Source: Globodera rostochiensis (taxonomy: Eukaryota > Nematoda > Chromadorea > Rhabditida > Heteroderidae). Taken from it: a DNA stretch of 64,000 bases. The stretch is from assembly GCA_018350325.1 (NCBI GenBank), contig JAEVLN010000025.1, forward strand, positions 1 through 64,000, in the 5' to 3' direction. Under the pieces are notes generated by a model. That model was not told the DNA's origin and ran no database searches. It saw nothing but the letters and a program-made list of their open reading frames with translations. The position numbers and the translations under genes are program-made. Shown here in pieces: positions 10,801-21,850 of the stretch (its first letter is position 1; each line of letters opens with the position of its first letter).

Positions 10801-13765
10801 ACTCTCGACGCCTGACTCTCTCTTTTAGCACACTACTTCTTTAGAAAATAAAATTTTCAGAAATTAAACTAAAACAATTTTTAGATGGGGAGCGTTCATG
10901 TCCAAATTACTCTCGCCGCCTGACTCTCTCTTTTAGCACACTATTTCTTTAGAAAATAAAATTTTCAGAAATTAAACTAAAACAATTTTTAGATGGGGAG
11001 CGTTCATGTCCAAATTACTCTCGCCGCCTGACTCTCCCTTTTTAACACACTATTTCTTCAGAAAATAAAATTTTCAGAAATTAAACAAAACAATTTTTAG
11101 ATGGGGTGCGTTCATGTCCAAATTACTCTCGCCGCCTGACTCTCCCTTTTTAACACACTATTTCTTCAGAAAATAAAATTTTCAGAAATTAAACAAAACA
11201 ATTTTTAGATGGGGTGCGTTCATGTCCAAAACTCTCGCCGCCTGACTCTCTCTTTTAGCACACTATTTCTTTAGAAAATAAAATTTTCAGAAATTAAACT
11301 AAAACAATTTTTAGATGGGGTGCGTTCATGTCCAAATTACTCTCGCCGCCTGACTCTCCCTTTTTAACACACTATTTCTTCAGAAAATAAAATTTTCAGA
11401 AATTAAACAAAACAATTTTTAGATGGGGTGCGTTCATGTCCAAAACTCTCGCCGCCTGACTCTCTCTTTTTAGCACACTATTTCTTCAGAAAATAAAATT
11501 TTCAGAAATTAAACTAAAACAATGGGGTGCGTTCATGTCCAAATTACTCTCGACGCCTGACTCTCTCTTTTAGCACACTACTTCTTTAGAAAATAAAATT
11601 TTCAGAAATTAAACTAAAACAATTTTTAGATGGGGAGCGTTCATGTCCAAATTACTCTCGCCGCCTGACTCTCCCCTTTTAACACACTATTCTTCAGAAA
11701 ATAAAATTTTCAGAAATTAATCTAAAACAATTTTTAGATGGAGTGCGTTCATGTCCAAATTACTCTCGCCGCCTGACTCTCCCCTTTTAACACACTATTC
11801 TTCAGAAAATAAAATTTTCAGAAATTAATCTAAAACAATTTTTAGATGGGATGCGTTCATGTCCAAATTACTCTCGCCGCCTGACTCTCTCTTTTTAGCA
11901 CACTATTTCTTCAGAAAATAAAATTTTCAGAAATTAAACTAAAACAATTTTTAGATGGGGTGCGTTCATGTCCAAATTACTCTCGCCGCCTGACTCTCTC
12001 TTTTTAGCACACTATTTCTTCAGAAAATAAAATTTTCAGAAATTAAACAAAACAATTTTTAGATGGGGTGCGTTCATGTCCAAAACTCTCGCCGCCTGAC
12101 TCTCTCTTTTTAGCACACTATTTCTTCAGAAAATAAAATTTTCAGAAATTAAACTAAAACAATGGGGTGCGTTCATGTCCAAATTACTCTCGCCGCCTGA
12201 CTCTCTCTTTTTAGCACACTATTTCTTCAGAAAATAAAATTTTCAGAAATTAAACAAAACAATTTTTAGATGGGATGCGTTCATGTCCAAATTACTCTCG
12301 CCGCCTGACTCTCTCTTTTTAACACACTATTCTTCAGAAAATAAAATTTTCAGAAATTAAACTAAAACAATTTTTAGATGGGGAGCGTTCATGTCCAAAT
12401 TACTCTCGCCGCCTGACTCTCCCTTTTTAACACACTATTTCTTCAGAAAATAAAATTTTCAGAAATTAAACAAAACAATTTTTAGATGGGGTGCGTTCAT
12501 GTCCAAATTACTCTCGCCGCCTGACTCTCTCTTTTTAGCACACTATTTCTTCAGAAAATAAAATTTTCAGAAATTAAACAAAACAATTTTTAGATGGGAT
12601 GCGTTCATGTCCAAATTACTCTCGCCGCCTGACTCTCTCTTTTTAGCACACTATTTCTTCAGAAAATAAAATTTTCAGAAATTAAACTAAAACAATTTTT
12701 AGATGGGGAGCGTTCATGTCCAATTACTCTCGCCGCCTGACTCTCCCTTTTTAACACACTATTTCTTCAGAAAATAAAATTTTCAGAAATTAAACTAAAA
12801 CAATGGGGTGCGTTCATGTCCAAATTACTCTCGACGCCTGACTCTCTCTTTTAGCACACTATTTCTTTAGAAAATAAAATTTTCAGAAATTAAACTAAAA
12901 CAATTTTTAGATGGGGAGCGTTCATGTCCAAATTACTCTCGCCGCCTGACTCTCCCTTTTTAACACACTATTTCTTCAGAAAATAAAATTTTCAGAAATT
13001 AAACAAAACAATTTTTAGATGGGGTGCGTTCATGTCCAAATTACTCTCGCCGCCTGACTCTCCCCTTTTAACACACTATTCTTCAGAAAATAAAATTTTC
13101 AGAAATTAAACTAAAACAATTTTTAGATGGGGAGCGTTCATGTCCAAATTACTCTCGCCGCCTGACTCTCCCTTTTTAACACACTATTTCTTCAGAAAAT
13201 AAAATTTTCAGAAATTAAACAAAACAATTTTTAGATGGGGTGCGTTCATGTCCAAATTACTCTCGCCGCCTGACTCTCTCTTTTTAGCACACTATTTCTT
13301 CAGAAAATAAAATTTTCAGAAATTAAACAAAACAATTTTTAGATGGGGTGCGTTCATGTACAAATTACTCTCGCCGCCTGACTCTCCCTTTTTAACACAC
13401 TATTTCTTCAGAAAATAAAATTTTCAGAAATTAAACAAAACAATTTTTAGATGGGGTGCGTTCATGTACAAATTACTCTCGCCGCCTGACTCTCCCTTTT
13501 TAACACACTATTTCTTCAGAAAATAAAATTTTCAGAAATTAAACAAAACAATTTTTAGATGGGGTGCGTTCATGTACAAATTACTCTCGCCGCCTGACTC
13601 TCCCTTTTTAACACACTATTTCTTCAGAAAATAAAATTTTCAGAAATTAAACAAAACAATTTTTAGATGAGGTGCGTTCATGTCCAAAACTCTCGCCGCC
13701 TGACTCTCTCTTTTTAGCACACTATTTCTTCAGAAAATTAAACTAAAACAATTTTTAGATGGCTG
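7830..13765. repeat. satellite DNA, about 110-bp unit, roughly 54 copies
   Basis: Every unit contains AGAAAATAAAATTTTCAGAA, an A-rich segment, GATGGGGTGCGTTCATGTCC and ACTCTCGCCGCCTGACTCTC. Variants differ by small indels (the ATTTTTAG segment present or absent, T-tract length) and by G/T at GGGGAGCG or GGGGTGCG. Variants occur in recurring short series, suggesting higher-order structure. No ORF longer than chance occurs in it. It stops 94 bp before the Polinton end at 13,859. Confidence 0.95.
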
Positions 13766-13858
13766 CAACGCTAAAATAAGCCATGTTGCTGTTAACATTT
13801 AATCATTATTTTCTACGTGTAAAGCTCACGCTTTGCCTGATCTTCATTAATGAAAAGT

Positions 13859-15126
13859 AGTAGTTACTACCTGTAAAACCACCGGATTTTTTTCGCAGGC
13901 TATACCTATGGCGGTGGTGTCGGCTGCCAAGTGAGGCCCAGCCAAGTGAGGCTTGGCTAGTTTGGTCTTATAGCCTAAACCTATTGGCAGGGTCCCTGCC
14001 CGACTTTTTCGAGTTTTTTTCCTGCGAGACTTTTATTTTTATTATTTAAATTTATTATTGATTTTTTATTGCGCGAGATTTTATTTATTTTTAAATCATT
14101 TAAAACCGATTTGCATCCAAAGGGATCCGAACCCCCGCTTCCACTGCGAGGGAGTCGAGAGCACTAACCACTTGGCCATGGTGTGTTGGGAGTAAAGGCC
14201 TTTAATTCTCCCTATATACTGGCGAATGACGTCACCCAAATTTTTTTCCTGCGAGACCTTACTTAATATTTTTATTTATTTTTAATTTATTTTTTATTTG
14301 ATTTTGTCACTGCGCGAGATTTTATTACTTTTTAATCAATTAAATCATTTGCATCCAGGGGGATCCGAACCTCAGCTTCCACTGCGAGGGAGCCGCGAGC
14401 ACTAACCACTTGGCCATGGGGTGTTGGAAGTAAAGGCCCCTAATTATCCCTATATACTGGGGAATGGCGTCACCCAAATTTTTTCTCTGCGAGAATTTAT
14501 TTAATATTTTTATTTTAATTATTTAATTTATTTTTTATTTAATATTTAAATTTTTATTTTTTTGCGCAAGTTTTATTTTTGAATTTTTTCTGCGCGAGAT
14601 TTAAATATTTAAAATTATTTTTTAATCAATTAAAATCATTTTCATCCAGAGGGATCCGAACCTCCGCTTCCACTGCGAGGGAGCCGCGAGCACTAACCAC
14701 TTGGCCATGGTGTATCGGGAGTAAAGGCCCCTAATTATCCCTATATACTGGAGAATGACGTCACCCAAATTTTTTCTCTGCGAGAACTTATTTAATATTT
14801 AATATTTTTATTTTAATTATTTAATTTATTTTTTATTTAAAATTTTATTTTTATTTATTTTTATTTTATTTTGTCACTACGCGAGATTTTATTACTTTTT
14901 AATCAATTAAATCATTTGCATCCAGAGGGATCCGAACCTCCGCTTACACTGCGAGGGGCCAAGAGCACTAACCACGTGGCCATAAGGCATTGGGAGTAAG
15001 GGCCTCTAATTGTCCTTATATGGTGGGGGATGACGTCATATTCTTCGCAAAGGGAATAAACAATTTCAACTGCAGTAGTAACTGAGGGGGTTTGCAGCCA
15101 ACAGCCAAGTTCAAAGCCCTGCGCGA
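13859..15126. repeat. left terminal inverted repeat of the Polinton
   Basis: Matches the right end (about 34,915-35,926) in inverse orientation, from the terminal AGTAGTTACTACC through the TGCAGTAGTAACTGAGG and CAAGTTCAA segments. It consists of a terminal 180 bp plus four tandem-like subunits of about 240-300 bp. Each subunit holds an AT-rich spacer, a TGCGCGAGA word, a tRNA-like A/B-box segment, TATATACTGG and a TGACGTCA-like palindrome. The right TIR has only three subunits, so this one is longer by one unit. Confidence 0.88.
14105..14990 (-). promoter_or_regulatory. four iterated tRNA-like (A/B-box) segments in the left TIR
   Basis: Minus-strand copies near 14,112-14,182, 14,348-14,418, 14,648-14,718 and 14,922-14,990 each read GGCCA(A/C)GTGGTTAGTGCTC, a central arm and GGTTCGGATCC(C). 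A- and B-box motifs are at tRNA spacing and an anticodon-like CTC sits in the loop of the best copies, but the 5' and 3' acceptor strands do not pair. They are therefore pol III promoter-like tRNA relics, not working tRNAs. Three more copies lie in the internal duplicate (about 18,236-18,878). Confidence 0.6.
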
Positions 15127-15356
15127 TCTAATAATCGCAAAGTACAAATAAAGTTTTCTGGGTAGCTGAGCGACCATTCTACGCATCTAAGGACGCTCTT
15201 TCATTTGATCAAACATCTGTACTGAACGGGGCTGTTTCTGATAAGAAGTAGGCTTTTTGCCCACGCCAAATTTTATTTATAATATTTCTTAAATCAATAT
15301 TTTCTCAAAAAAGTTAAGTAAAATAAAAAAAGGTAAAAGCAGTAGAACCAGTTTAT

Positions 15357-15841
15357 TTATTGTAAACTATTTGTTACAAAGGCATAAACAAACTCGTCGG
15401 GCCTATTTGATCGATTAAAAATTTGCATAACAACTTCAAAATCAAAGCCAACGGACATCAAATAAATAAAAGTGATTACATAATGGCCACAAACATTAGA
15501 AAAGATTGACTGAAATATTCTTTTGTTAAAATAAATTTTCTTAAATTTTTCTGACAAATATTTTTTAATTAAAGAGTTTGGCATATCGCCATAAGAATCA
15601 AAAAAATAGGCCTCTGTTGGTGACTTGGCCCAAATCGCGCACCAGTGAGAACCCGGCCTGCCAGCTCGGTCCTTAATATAAAATTCGTAATAAATAGTTT
15701 TGCAAAACATACCAAATTAACAATCAGGCTGCAGGGGAATCTTGAACACCCTGGCAGACCATCCGAAGGGAAGGTGCCCATAAAGAATTTCCTTGTCGCC
15801 GGATTTTCAAAGAGAATCTTGTCGATGAACCGGTTGTCCAT
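15357..15841 (-). CDS. adenovirus-type maturation cysteine protease (PRO), copy 1
   Basis: Predicted Polinton maturation protease, 147 aa, which would process virion precursors. Two exons: 15,713-15,841 (ATG 15,841) and 15,357-15,671. The 41-nt intron 15,672-15,712 has a strong GTATGT donor and an ATTAAG acceptor. Joining is in phase and brings GTFPSDGLP and CSLIVNL up to the catalytic-His segment GSHWCAIW. Further on come FFDSYG (acidic residue of the triad) and NVCGHY (nucleophile Cys). This order matches adenain-like peptidases, though the protein is shorter than adenain at about 200 aa. Its ATG overlaps the end of the membrane-protein gene by 35 bp. Without the intron the frame is broken, so expression needs splicing. 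Confidence 0.88.
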
Positions 15842-16043
15842 TTTGGCGCCGAATTCTCCTTTCTCGCAAGAACAAATAAAATCCAACGGCTGCAGCCCCT
15901 GCAGTCCCAAACAAATAGAGAAGGCAGAGCGCAAAGTGTATAGGCGACTTTTCGATCACCTCCGGGAAACAAAGAACAACCCCCTCGCGCGGGGATGAGG
16001 CCATTTGAATAATTTTTTCCAAGGAGTAATTGTCGTTTTTCAT
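15807..16043 (-). CDS. small single-pass membrane protein, copy 1
   Basis: 78 aa from ATG 16,043. A hydrophobic segment around residues 33-57 (FALCLLYLFGTAGAAAVGFYL) is followed by a basic stretch RERRIRR, suggesting one transmembrane helix with a positively charged inner side. Its ATG overlaps the stop of the capsid gene in an ATGA arrangement, and its end overlaps the protease start by 35 bp. This supports a real gene read from a shared transcript. Function unknown; small membrane proteins are frequent in virion-forming Polintons. Confidence 0.6.
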   Translation of the reverse strand: MKNDNYSLEKIIQMASSPREGVVLCFPEVIEKSPIHFALCLLYLFGTAGAAAVGFYLFLRERRIRRQNGQPVHRQDSL

Positions 16044-17427
16044 AAGGACAGGTCACTTGTAATTGATCTATTACGATCAATTAGAATGAGGCCGTCGGCC
16101 TCTCCGTAGGCTATTAAGGTGACACCCTCGGGGGGAACAGGTTCGGAAAATCGTATGTTCACCGCAGTGCATCCCTCCTTGATCAGCTCAAAGCCAGGCG
16201 AGTCTTCCTTGCGAGTTGGTCATTTGGAAGACATAAAGGCAAAAAGCCGTCTTAAACATGCTGTAGCTGAGGCCGTTGCTTTCGGTTGTACAAGCAAGGC
16301 CGAGGTGTTCCTGCGCGTCATGATAGGCCCTTGCATAATTGTTGTTTTTGTAGTCCAAATTGTAGGGGTATTGGGGGTATGTTCTGCCAGAGGCCGTTAG
16401 TTCAATGTCCCTAACCTAAAAAGGCAAACGCTTGAGCAAGTTTTTAATTGGTTCTTACGTTATGGTGATTAAAGAAAAAGGGGTTCTTTTGTTTATGGCC
16501 AATGTAGTTCTGATTGGCGACTAGCCCGATGATGACCCTTCTTGGCACTTCCTCCGTGAACAAATTGGCAGAAAAGTCGTATCGACCTCCGGTAATGAAC
16601 AGGGACTTCATAAACGATTTGCGAATCCCAAATCTGGCCGGCTCAACATCCAGCTTCCTTGCAATGTCCAAACTCAGCCCGTCCATTAGATCGACAGTTT
16701 TCACAATCAGTCGGCAGTCGGAAATTTCCAAAACAAATTTATCTTTTTCTTTTTCTTGGTGCAGCATAAAATCGTCAGACTGCAGCGCGAGTTCAATGTC
16801 AATCTCGACATTGCTAATCATATACAAGTCTTGGTTGAATATATCGGCACTCAACTTGCTGATTGTTTGATAGGCCTTGCTTTCAGCCAACGGCTTCCTT
16901 CGCTTATCATTGGCCTTAGAAAGGTCAGTGTCGCGAAAATAGCCCGCCACCCCAAAATAGGCATCCTTTGCAGCAATCGGATAACTGAGTTCCGTGTCGA
17001 GGTACACCTTGTAGCTGTACAACTGGTTGGAGTCGTACACCTCTCGCTGGTTGATATGCACTTTCAAGTTTCGAATAAAGGTTGCCCCGGGCATTTGGAT
17101 TAGCCCAACCGAGTCAGACGACCCAATATTATTAAGCAATCCATCTTCGGCAATCTTTTTGATCTTAAACTCAGTGAACACAAAGACCTTGCTCAGATCA
17201 ATATAGCTGGTTATTGGGTGAATCTAAATTTTATTAGCGATTGAGTACGCAAAGACAAATTTATCGATTACCTTAAAATGAAAAGGCCTAGAGCTTATCG
17301 GGTTCAAGGTCAAATATTCCCGATAGCTTGAGTTTGACACTGCGCAGTTTGTTGGGGGAGTCGTAAAAAAGTCTAGCCCCGCATTTGCCACCTCCGCACT
17401 CGCAACATCCACTTTTTTATACAACAT
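16040..17427 (-). pseudogene. major capsid protein gene, copy 1, frameshifted
   Basis: Same exon structure as the intact copy at 19,927: exons 17,272-17,427, 16,459-17,223 and 16,040-16,415, with introns of 48 and 43 nt. An extra C near 16,207 (CTTCCTT against CTTCTT in copy 2) shifts the frame in the last exon, after about two thirds of the C-terminal jelly-roll segment. Everything upstream is near-identical to copy 2. The break could be a true mutation or an assembly error. The first two exons remain coding. Confidence 0.8.
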
Positions 17428-17442
17428 TAGCAAAGCAAACAA

Positions 17443-17961
17443 TCAATAATAACCGAGGGAATCAAATCGTTTCTTTTTTAAAAGAGCTCTCTGGGGGACA
17501 GTTTGTCCAACAACGTCAAAAGGCTTCAAAATGATCTCCGCTTTTGTCTTCTTCCCTCTCCTCTTTCGTTTACCCCTGCCCTTTTGTAGTGATGAGGAGG
17601 CCTTGTCCAGCAGCTTTTTCGCCCCCTCTTTTCCCTCCGCCAACAGAGCCTCCTTAATGTCGCCGCCTTTCGAGACTTGGCTGAGGACTCGCGCACCAGT
17701 TTCGAGGCCCTCCTTGCCAAGTTCAGTGGCAATATTTGCAGCGTAAGGCTTAGCTGCAGATATCATGGGGCGCAGGTAGCGCCACAAATTTCGCAGAACA
17801 GCTCCAACTCCTGCCCCTTTTTGGCGTGGGACCCCCAAAAAGTACCCGTATCCCCGCTGAAAAGTCGGCAAGCCCTCAAAATAGGTTATAGGCCCGCTGC
17901 CTGTTTGCTGATAAAACTGGTCCAGCCGCAAGTTGGAGCCGTCGAATATTACACGAACCAT
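17443..17961 (-). CDS. basic virion/core-type protein, copy 1
   Basis: 172 aa, ATG 17,961, no intron needed. The N-terminal third has FDGSNLRLDQFYQQTGSGP and PTFQRGYGYFLG. Then comes a segment resembling the small Polinton protein with consensus 'RGxGxG...LFR...P...K' (VGAVLRNLWRYLRPMISAAK). The C-terminus has a K/R cluster (KGRGKRKRRGKK) that would bind DNA or act as a nuclear signal. It is placed between penton and capsid genes, as the equivalent small protein is in other Mavericks. I infer a core or capsid-associated role. Copy 2 differs at residue 26 (T here, A there). Confidence 0.7.
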   Translation of the reverse strand: MVRVIFDGSNLRLDQFYQQTGSGPITYFEGLPTFQRGYGYFLGVPRQKGAGVGAVLRNLWRYLRPMISAAKPYAANIATELGKEGLETGARVLSQVSKGGDIKEALLAEGKEGAKKLLDKASSSLQKGRGKRKRRGKKTKAEIILKPFDVVGQTVPQRALLKKKRFDSLGYY

Positions 17962-17964
17962 TTT

Positions 17965-18085
17965 TCAAAAGGTCAGAACCTTTTTAAACTGAAGCGTCAA
18001 AACTACTTGCCCAAAATCAAATGGAACTTCCCTAAAATAGATTTTAAAAGGGGCCTTAGATGTAAGTACACATACCGGCCGGTCA
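17965..18085 (-). pseudogene. 3' stub of the penton gene at the duplication junction
   Basis: Contains only the last exon (17,965-18,031, EVPFDFGQVVLTL), the last intron and a few bases of the exon before it. Then the sequence switches to TIR DNA at 18,086. It is a by-product of the tandem duplication and several bases diverged from the functional copy. Confidence 0.85.
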
Positions 18086-19243
18086 CCTTTAATTCTCCCT
18101 ATATACTGGCGAATGACGTCACCCAAATTTTTTCCCTGCGAGACCTTATTTAATATTTTAATTTATTTTTAATTTATTTTTTATTTGATTTTGTCACTGC
18201 GCGAGATTTTATTACTTTTTAATCAATTAAATCATTTGCATCCAGGGGGATCCGAACCTCAGCTTCCACTGCGAGGGAGCCGCGAGCACTAACCACTTGG
18301 CCATGGGGTGTTGGAAGTAAAGGCCCCTAATTATCCCTATATACTGGGGAATGGCGTCACCCAAATTTTTTCTCTGCGAGAATTTATTTAATATTTTTAT
18401 TTTAATTATTTAATTTATTTTTTATTTAATATTTAAATTTTTATTTTTTTGCGCAAGTTTTATTTTTGAATTTTTTCTGCGCGAGATTTAAATATTTAAA
18501 ATTATTTTTTAATCAATTAAAATCATTTTCATCCAGAGGGATCCGAACCTCCGCTTCCACTGCGAGGGAGCCGCGAGCACTAACCACTTGGCCATGGTGT
18601 ATCGGGAGTAAAGGCCCCTAATTATCCCTATATACTGGAGAATGACGTCACCCAAATTTTTTCTCTGCGAGAACTTATTTAATATTTAATATTTTTATTT
18701 TAATTATTTAATTTATTTTTTATTTAAAATTTTATTTTTATTTATTTTTATTTTATTTTGTCACTACGCGAGATTTTATTACTTTTTAATCAATTAAATC
18801 ATTTGCATCCAGAGGGATCCGAACCTCCGCTTACACTGCGAGGGGCCAAGAGCACTAACCACGTGGCCATAAGGCATTGGGAGTAAGGGCCTCTAATTGT
18901 CCTTATATGGTGGGGGATGACGTCATATTCTTCGCAAAGGGAATAAACAATTTCAACTGCAGTAGTAACTGAGGGGGTTTGCAGCCAACAGCCAAGTTCA
19001 AAGCCCTGCGCGATCTAATAATCGCAAAGTACAAATAAAGTTTTCTGGGTAGCTGAGCGACCATTCTACGCATCTAAGGACGCTCTTTCATTTGATCAAA
19101 CATCTGTACTGAACGGGGCTGTTTCTGATAAGAAGTAGGCTTTTTGCCCACGCCAAATTTTATTTATAATATTTCTTAAATCAATATTTTCTCAAAAAAG
19201 TTAAGTAAAATAAAAAAAGGTAAAAGCAGTAGAACCAGTTTAT

Positions 19244-19728
19244 TTATTGTAAACTATTTGTTACAAAGGCATAAACAAACTCGTCGGGCCTATTTGATCG
19301 ATTAAAAATTTGCATAACAACTTCAAAATCAAAGCCAACGGACATCAAATAAATAAAAGTGATTACATAATGGCCACAAACATTAGAAAAGATTGACTGA
19401 AATATTCTTTTGTTAAAATAAATTTTCTTAAATTTTTCTGACAAATATTTTTTAATTAAAGAGTTTGGCATATCGCCATAAGAATCAAAAAAATAGGCCT
19501 CTGTTGGTGACTTGGCCCAAATCGCGCACCAGTGAGAACCCGGCCTGCCAGCTCGGTCCTTAATATAAAATTCGTAATAAATAGTTTTGCAAAACATACC
19601 AAATTAACAATCAGGCTGCAGGGGAATCTTGAACACCCTGGCAGACCATCCGAAGGGAAGGTGCCCATAAAGAATTTCCTTGTCGCCGGATTTTCAAAGA
19701 GAATCTTGTCGATGAACCGGTTGTCCAT
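19244..19728 (-). CDS. adenovirus-type maturation cysteine protease (PRO), copy 2
   Basis: Copy of the gene at 15,357 inside the second duplicate. I saw no difference in the coding sequence. Exons are 19,600-19,728 and 19,244-19,558, with the 41-nt intron at 19,559-19,599. The His (GSHW), acidic (FDSYG) and Cys (NVCGHY) motifs are all retained. Two identical protease genes in one element are unusual and stem from the tandem duplication. Confidence 0.88.
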
Positions 19729-19930
19729 TTTGGCGCCGAATTCTCCTTTCTCGCAAGAACAAATAAAATCCAACGGCTGCAGCCCCTGCAGTCCCAAACA
19801 AATAGAGAAGGCAGAGCGCAAAGTGTATAGGCGACTTTTCGATCACCTCCGGGAAACAAAGAACAACCCCCTCGCGCGGGGATGAGGCCATTTGAATAAT
19901 TTTTTCCAAGGAGTAATTGTCGTTTTTCAT
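19694..19930 (-). CDS. small single-pass membrane protein, copy 2
   Basis: Identical copy of the gene at 15,807-16,043. Here the upstream capsid gene is intact, and its TGA stop (19,927-19,929) lies inside the ATGA overlap with this start codon. The arrangement suggests termination-reinitiation on a polycistronic mRNA, or trans-splicing between the genes. Confidence 0.6.
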   Translation of the reverse strand: MKNDNYSLEKIIQMASSPREGVVLCFPEVIEKSPIHFALCLLYLFGTAGAAAVGFYLFLRERRIRRQNGQPVHRQDSL

Positions 19931-21313
19931 AAGGACAGGTCACTTGTAATTGATCTATTACGATCAATTAGAATGAGGCCGTCGGCCTCTCCGTAGGCTA
20001 TTAAGGTGACACCCTCGGGGGGAACAGGTTCGGAAAATCGTATGTTCACCGCAGTGCATCCCTCCTTGATCAGCTCAAAGCCAGGCGAGTCTTCTTGCGA
20101 GTTGGTCATTTGGAAGACATAAAGGCAAAAAGCCGTCTTAAACATGCTGTAGCTGAGGCCGTTGCTTTCGGTTGTACAAGCAAGGCCGAGGTGTTCCTGC
20201 GCGTCATGATAGGCCCTTGCATAATTGTTGTTTTTGTAGTCCAAATTGTAGGGGTATTGGGGGTATGTTCTGCCAGAGGCCGTTAGTTCAATGTCCCTAA
20301 CCTAAAAAGGCAAACGCTTGAGCAAGTTTTTAATTGGTTCTTACGTTATGGTGATTAAAGAAAAAGGGGTTCTTTTGTTTATGGCCAATGTAGTTCTGAT
20401 TGGCGACTAGCCCGATGATGACCCTTCTTGGCACTTCCTCCGTGAACAAATTGGCAGAAAAGTCGTATCGACCTCCGGTAATGAACAGGGACTTCATAAA
20501 CGATTTGCGAATCCCAAATCTGGCCGGCTCAACATCCAGCTTCCTTGCAATGTCCAAACTCAGCCCGTCCATTAGATCGACAGTTTTCACAATCAGTCGG
20601 CAGTCGGAAATTTCCAAAACAAATTTATCTTTTTCTTTTTCTTGGTGCAGCATAAAATCGTCAGACTGCAGCGCGAGTTCAATGTCAATCTCGACATTGC
20701 TAATCATATACAAGTCTTGGTTGAATATATCGGCACTCAACTTGCTGATTGTTTGATAGGCCTTGCTTTCAGCCAACGGCTTCCTTCGCTTATCATTGGC
20801 CTTAGAAAGGTCAGTGTCGCGAAAATAGCCCGCCACCCCAAAATAGGCATCCTTTGCAGCAATCGGATAACTGAGTTCCGTGTCGAGGTACACCTTGTAG
20901 CTGTACAACTGGTTGGAGTCGTACACCTCTCGCTGGTTGATATGCACTTTCAAGTTTCGAATAAAGGTTGCCCCGGGCATTTGGATTAGCCCAACCGAGT
21001 CAGACGACCCAATATTATTAAGCAATCCATCTTCGGCAATCTTTTTGATCTTAAACTCAGTGAACACAAAGACCTTGCTCAGATCAATATAACTGGTTAT
21101 TGGGTGAATCTAAATTTTATTAGCGATTGAGTACGCAAAGACAAATTTATCGATTACCTTAAAATGAAAAGGCCTAGAGCTTATCGGGTTCAAGGTCAAA
21201 TATTCCCGATAGCTTGAGTTTGACACTGCGCAGTTTGTTGGGGGAGTCGTAAAAAAGTCTAGCCCCGCATTTGCCACCTCCGCACTCGCAACATCCACTT
21301 TTTTATACAACAT
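19927..21313 (-). CDS. major capsid protein (double jelly-roll), intact copy 2
   Basis: Predicted 431-aa Polinton hexon-type major capsid protein. Exons 21,158-21,313 (ATG 21,313), 20,345-21,109 and 19,927-20,301. Introns of 48 nt (GTAATC...TTTAG) and 43 nt (GTAAGA...TTTTAG) are both in phase 0. Characteristic segments are GLDFFTTPPTNCAV near the N-terminus, SYIDLSKVFVFTEFKI, LYSYKVYLDTELSYP, FFFNHHN joined to VRDIELTASG, and the C-terminal IRFSEPVPPEGVTLIAYGEA with IDRN. These match the capsid family found widely in Mavericks and, in C. elegans, annotated as F54H12.2-like (recalled, not searched). It lies 15 bp from the basic protein and overlaps the membrane-protein start. Confidence 0.9.
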
Positions 21314-21328
21314 TGGCAAAGCAAACAA

Positions 21329-21847
21329 TTAATAATAACCGAGGGAATCAAATCGCTTCTTTTTTAAAAGAGCTCTCTGGGGGACAGTTTGTCCAACAAC
21401 GTCAAAAGGCTTCAAAATGATCTCCGCTTTTGTCTTCTTCCCTCTCCTCTTTCGTTTACCCCTGCCCTTTTGTAGTGATGAGGAGGCCTTGTCCAGCAGC
21501 TTTTTCGCCCCCTCTTTTCCCTCCGCCAACAGAGCCTCCTTAATGTCGCCGCCTTTCGAGACTTGGCTGAGGACTCGCGCACCAGTTTCGAGGCCCTCCT
21601 TGCCAAGTTCAGTAGCAATATTTGCAGCGTAAGGCTTAGCAGCAGAGATCATGGGACGCAGGTAGCGCCACAAATTTCGCAGAACAGCCCCGACTCCTGC
21701 CCCTTTTTGGCGAGGGACCCCCAAAAAGTACCCGTATCCCCGTTGAAAAGTCGGCAATCCCTCAAAGTAGGCTATAGGTCCGCTGCCTGTTTGCTGATAA
21801 AACTGGTCCAGCCGCAAGTTGGAGCCGTCGAATATTACACGAACCAT
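21329..21847 (-). CDS. basic virion/core-type protein, copy 2
   Basis: 172-aa duplicate of the gene at 17,443, with one residue change. ATG 21,847 lies three bases after the penton gene's TGA at 21,851-21,853, and its stop is 15 bases before the capsid ATG at 21,313. This tight spacing fits co-transcription of penton, basic protein, capsid, membrane protein and protease. Confidence 0.7.
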   Translation of the reverse strand: MVRVIFDGSNLRLDQFYQQTGSGPIAYFEGLPTFQRGYGYFLGVPRQKGAGVGAVLRNLWRYLRPMISAAKPYAANIATELGKEGLETGARVLSQVSKGGDIKEALLAEGKEGAKKLLDKASSSLQKGRGKRKRRGKKTKAEIILKPFDVVGQTVPQRALLKKKRFDSLGYY

Positions 21848-21850
21848 TTT

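Larger units (their letters stand above)
14199..18085. repeat. tandem duplication inside the Polinton, copy 1 (3,887 bp)
   Basis: This block recurs at 18,086-21,971 with an offset of 3,886-3,887. It runs from inside the first TIR subunit to the last intron of the penton gene. The middle is almost identical. The last 350 bp (about 17,740-18,075) carry some 18 differences, and the TIR edge carries a few more. One extra C near 16,207 frameshifts the capsid gene of copy 1. The junction at 18,085/18,086 joins penton-gene intron sequence directly to TIR sequence. Confidence 0.92.

Noticed and set aside
7830..13765. Satellite units as a coding or promoter array
   Set aside because: No ORF extends through the units and no family motif is present; ordinary satellite is the simplest reading.
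14105..14990. Functional tRNA genes in the TIRs
   Set aside because: A and B boxes are present but the acceptor stems do not pair, so only tRNA-like promoter relics are claimed.
15645..18153. Several 90-158 aa + strand ORFs in the left arm of the Polinton and their copies in the duplicate
   Set aside because: Antisense to protease, capsid and basic-protein genes, which have family motifs; the ORFs have none.
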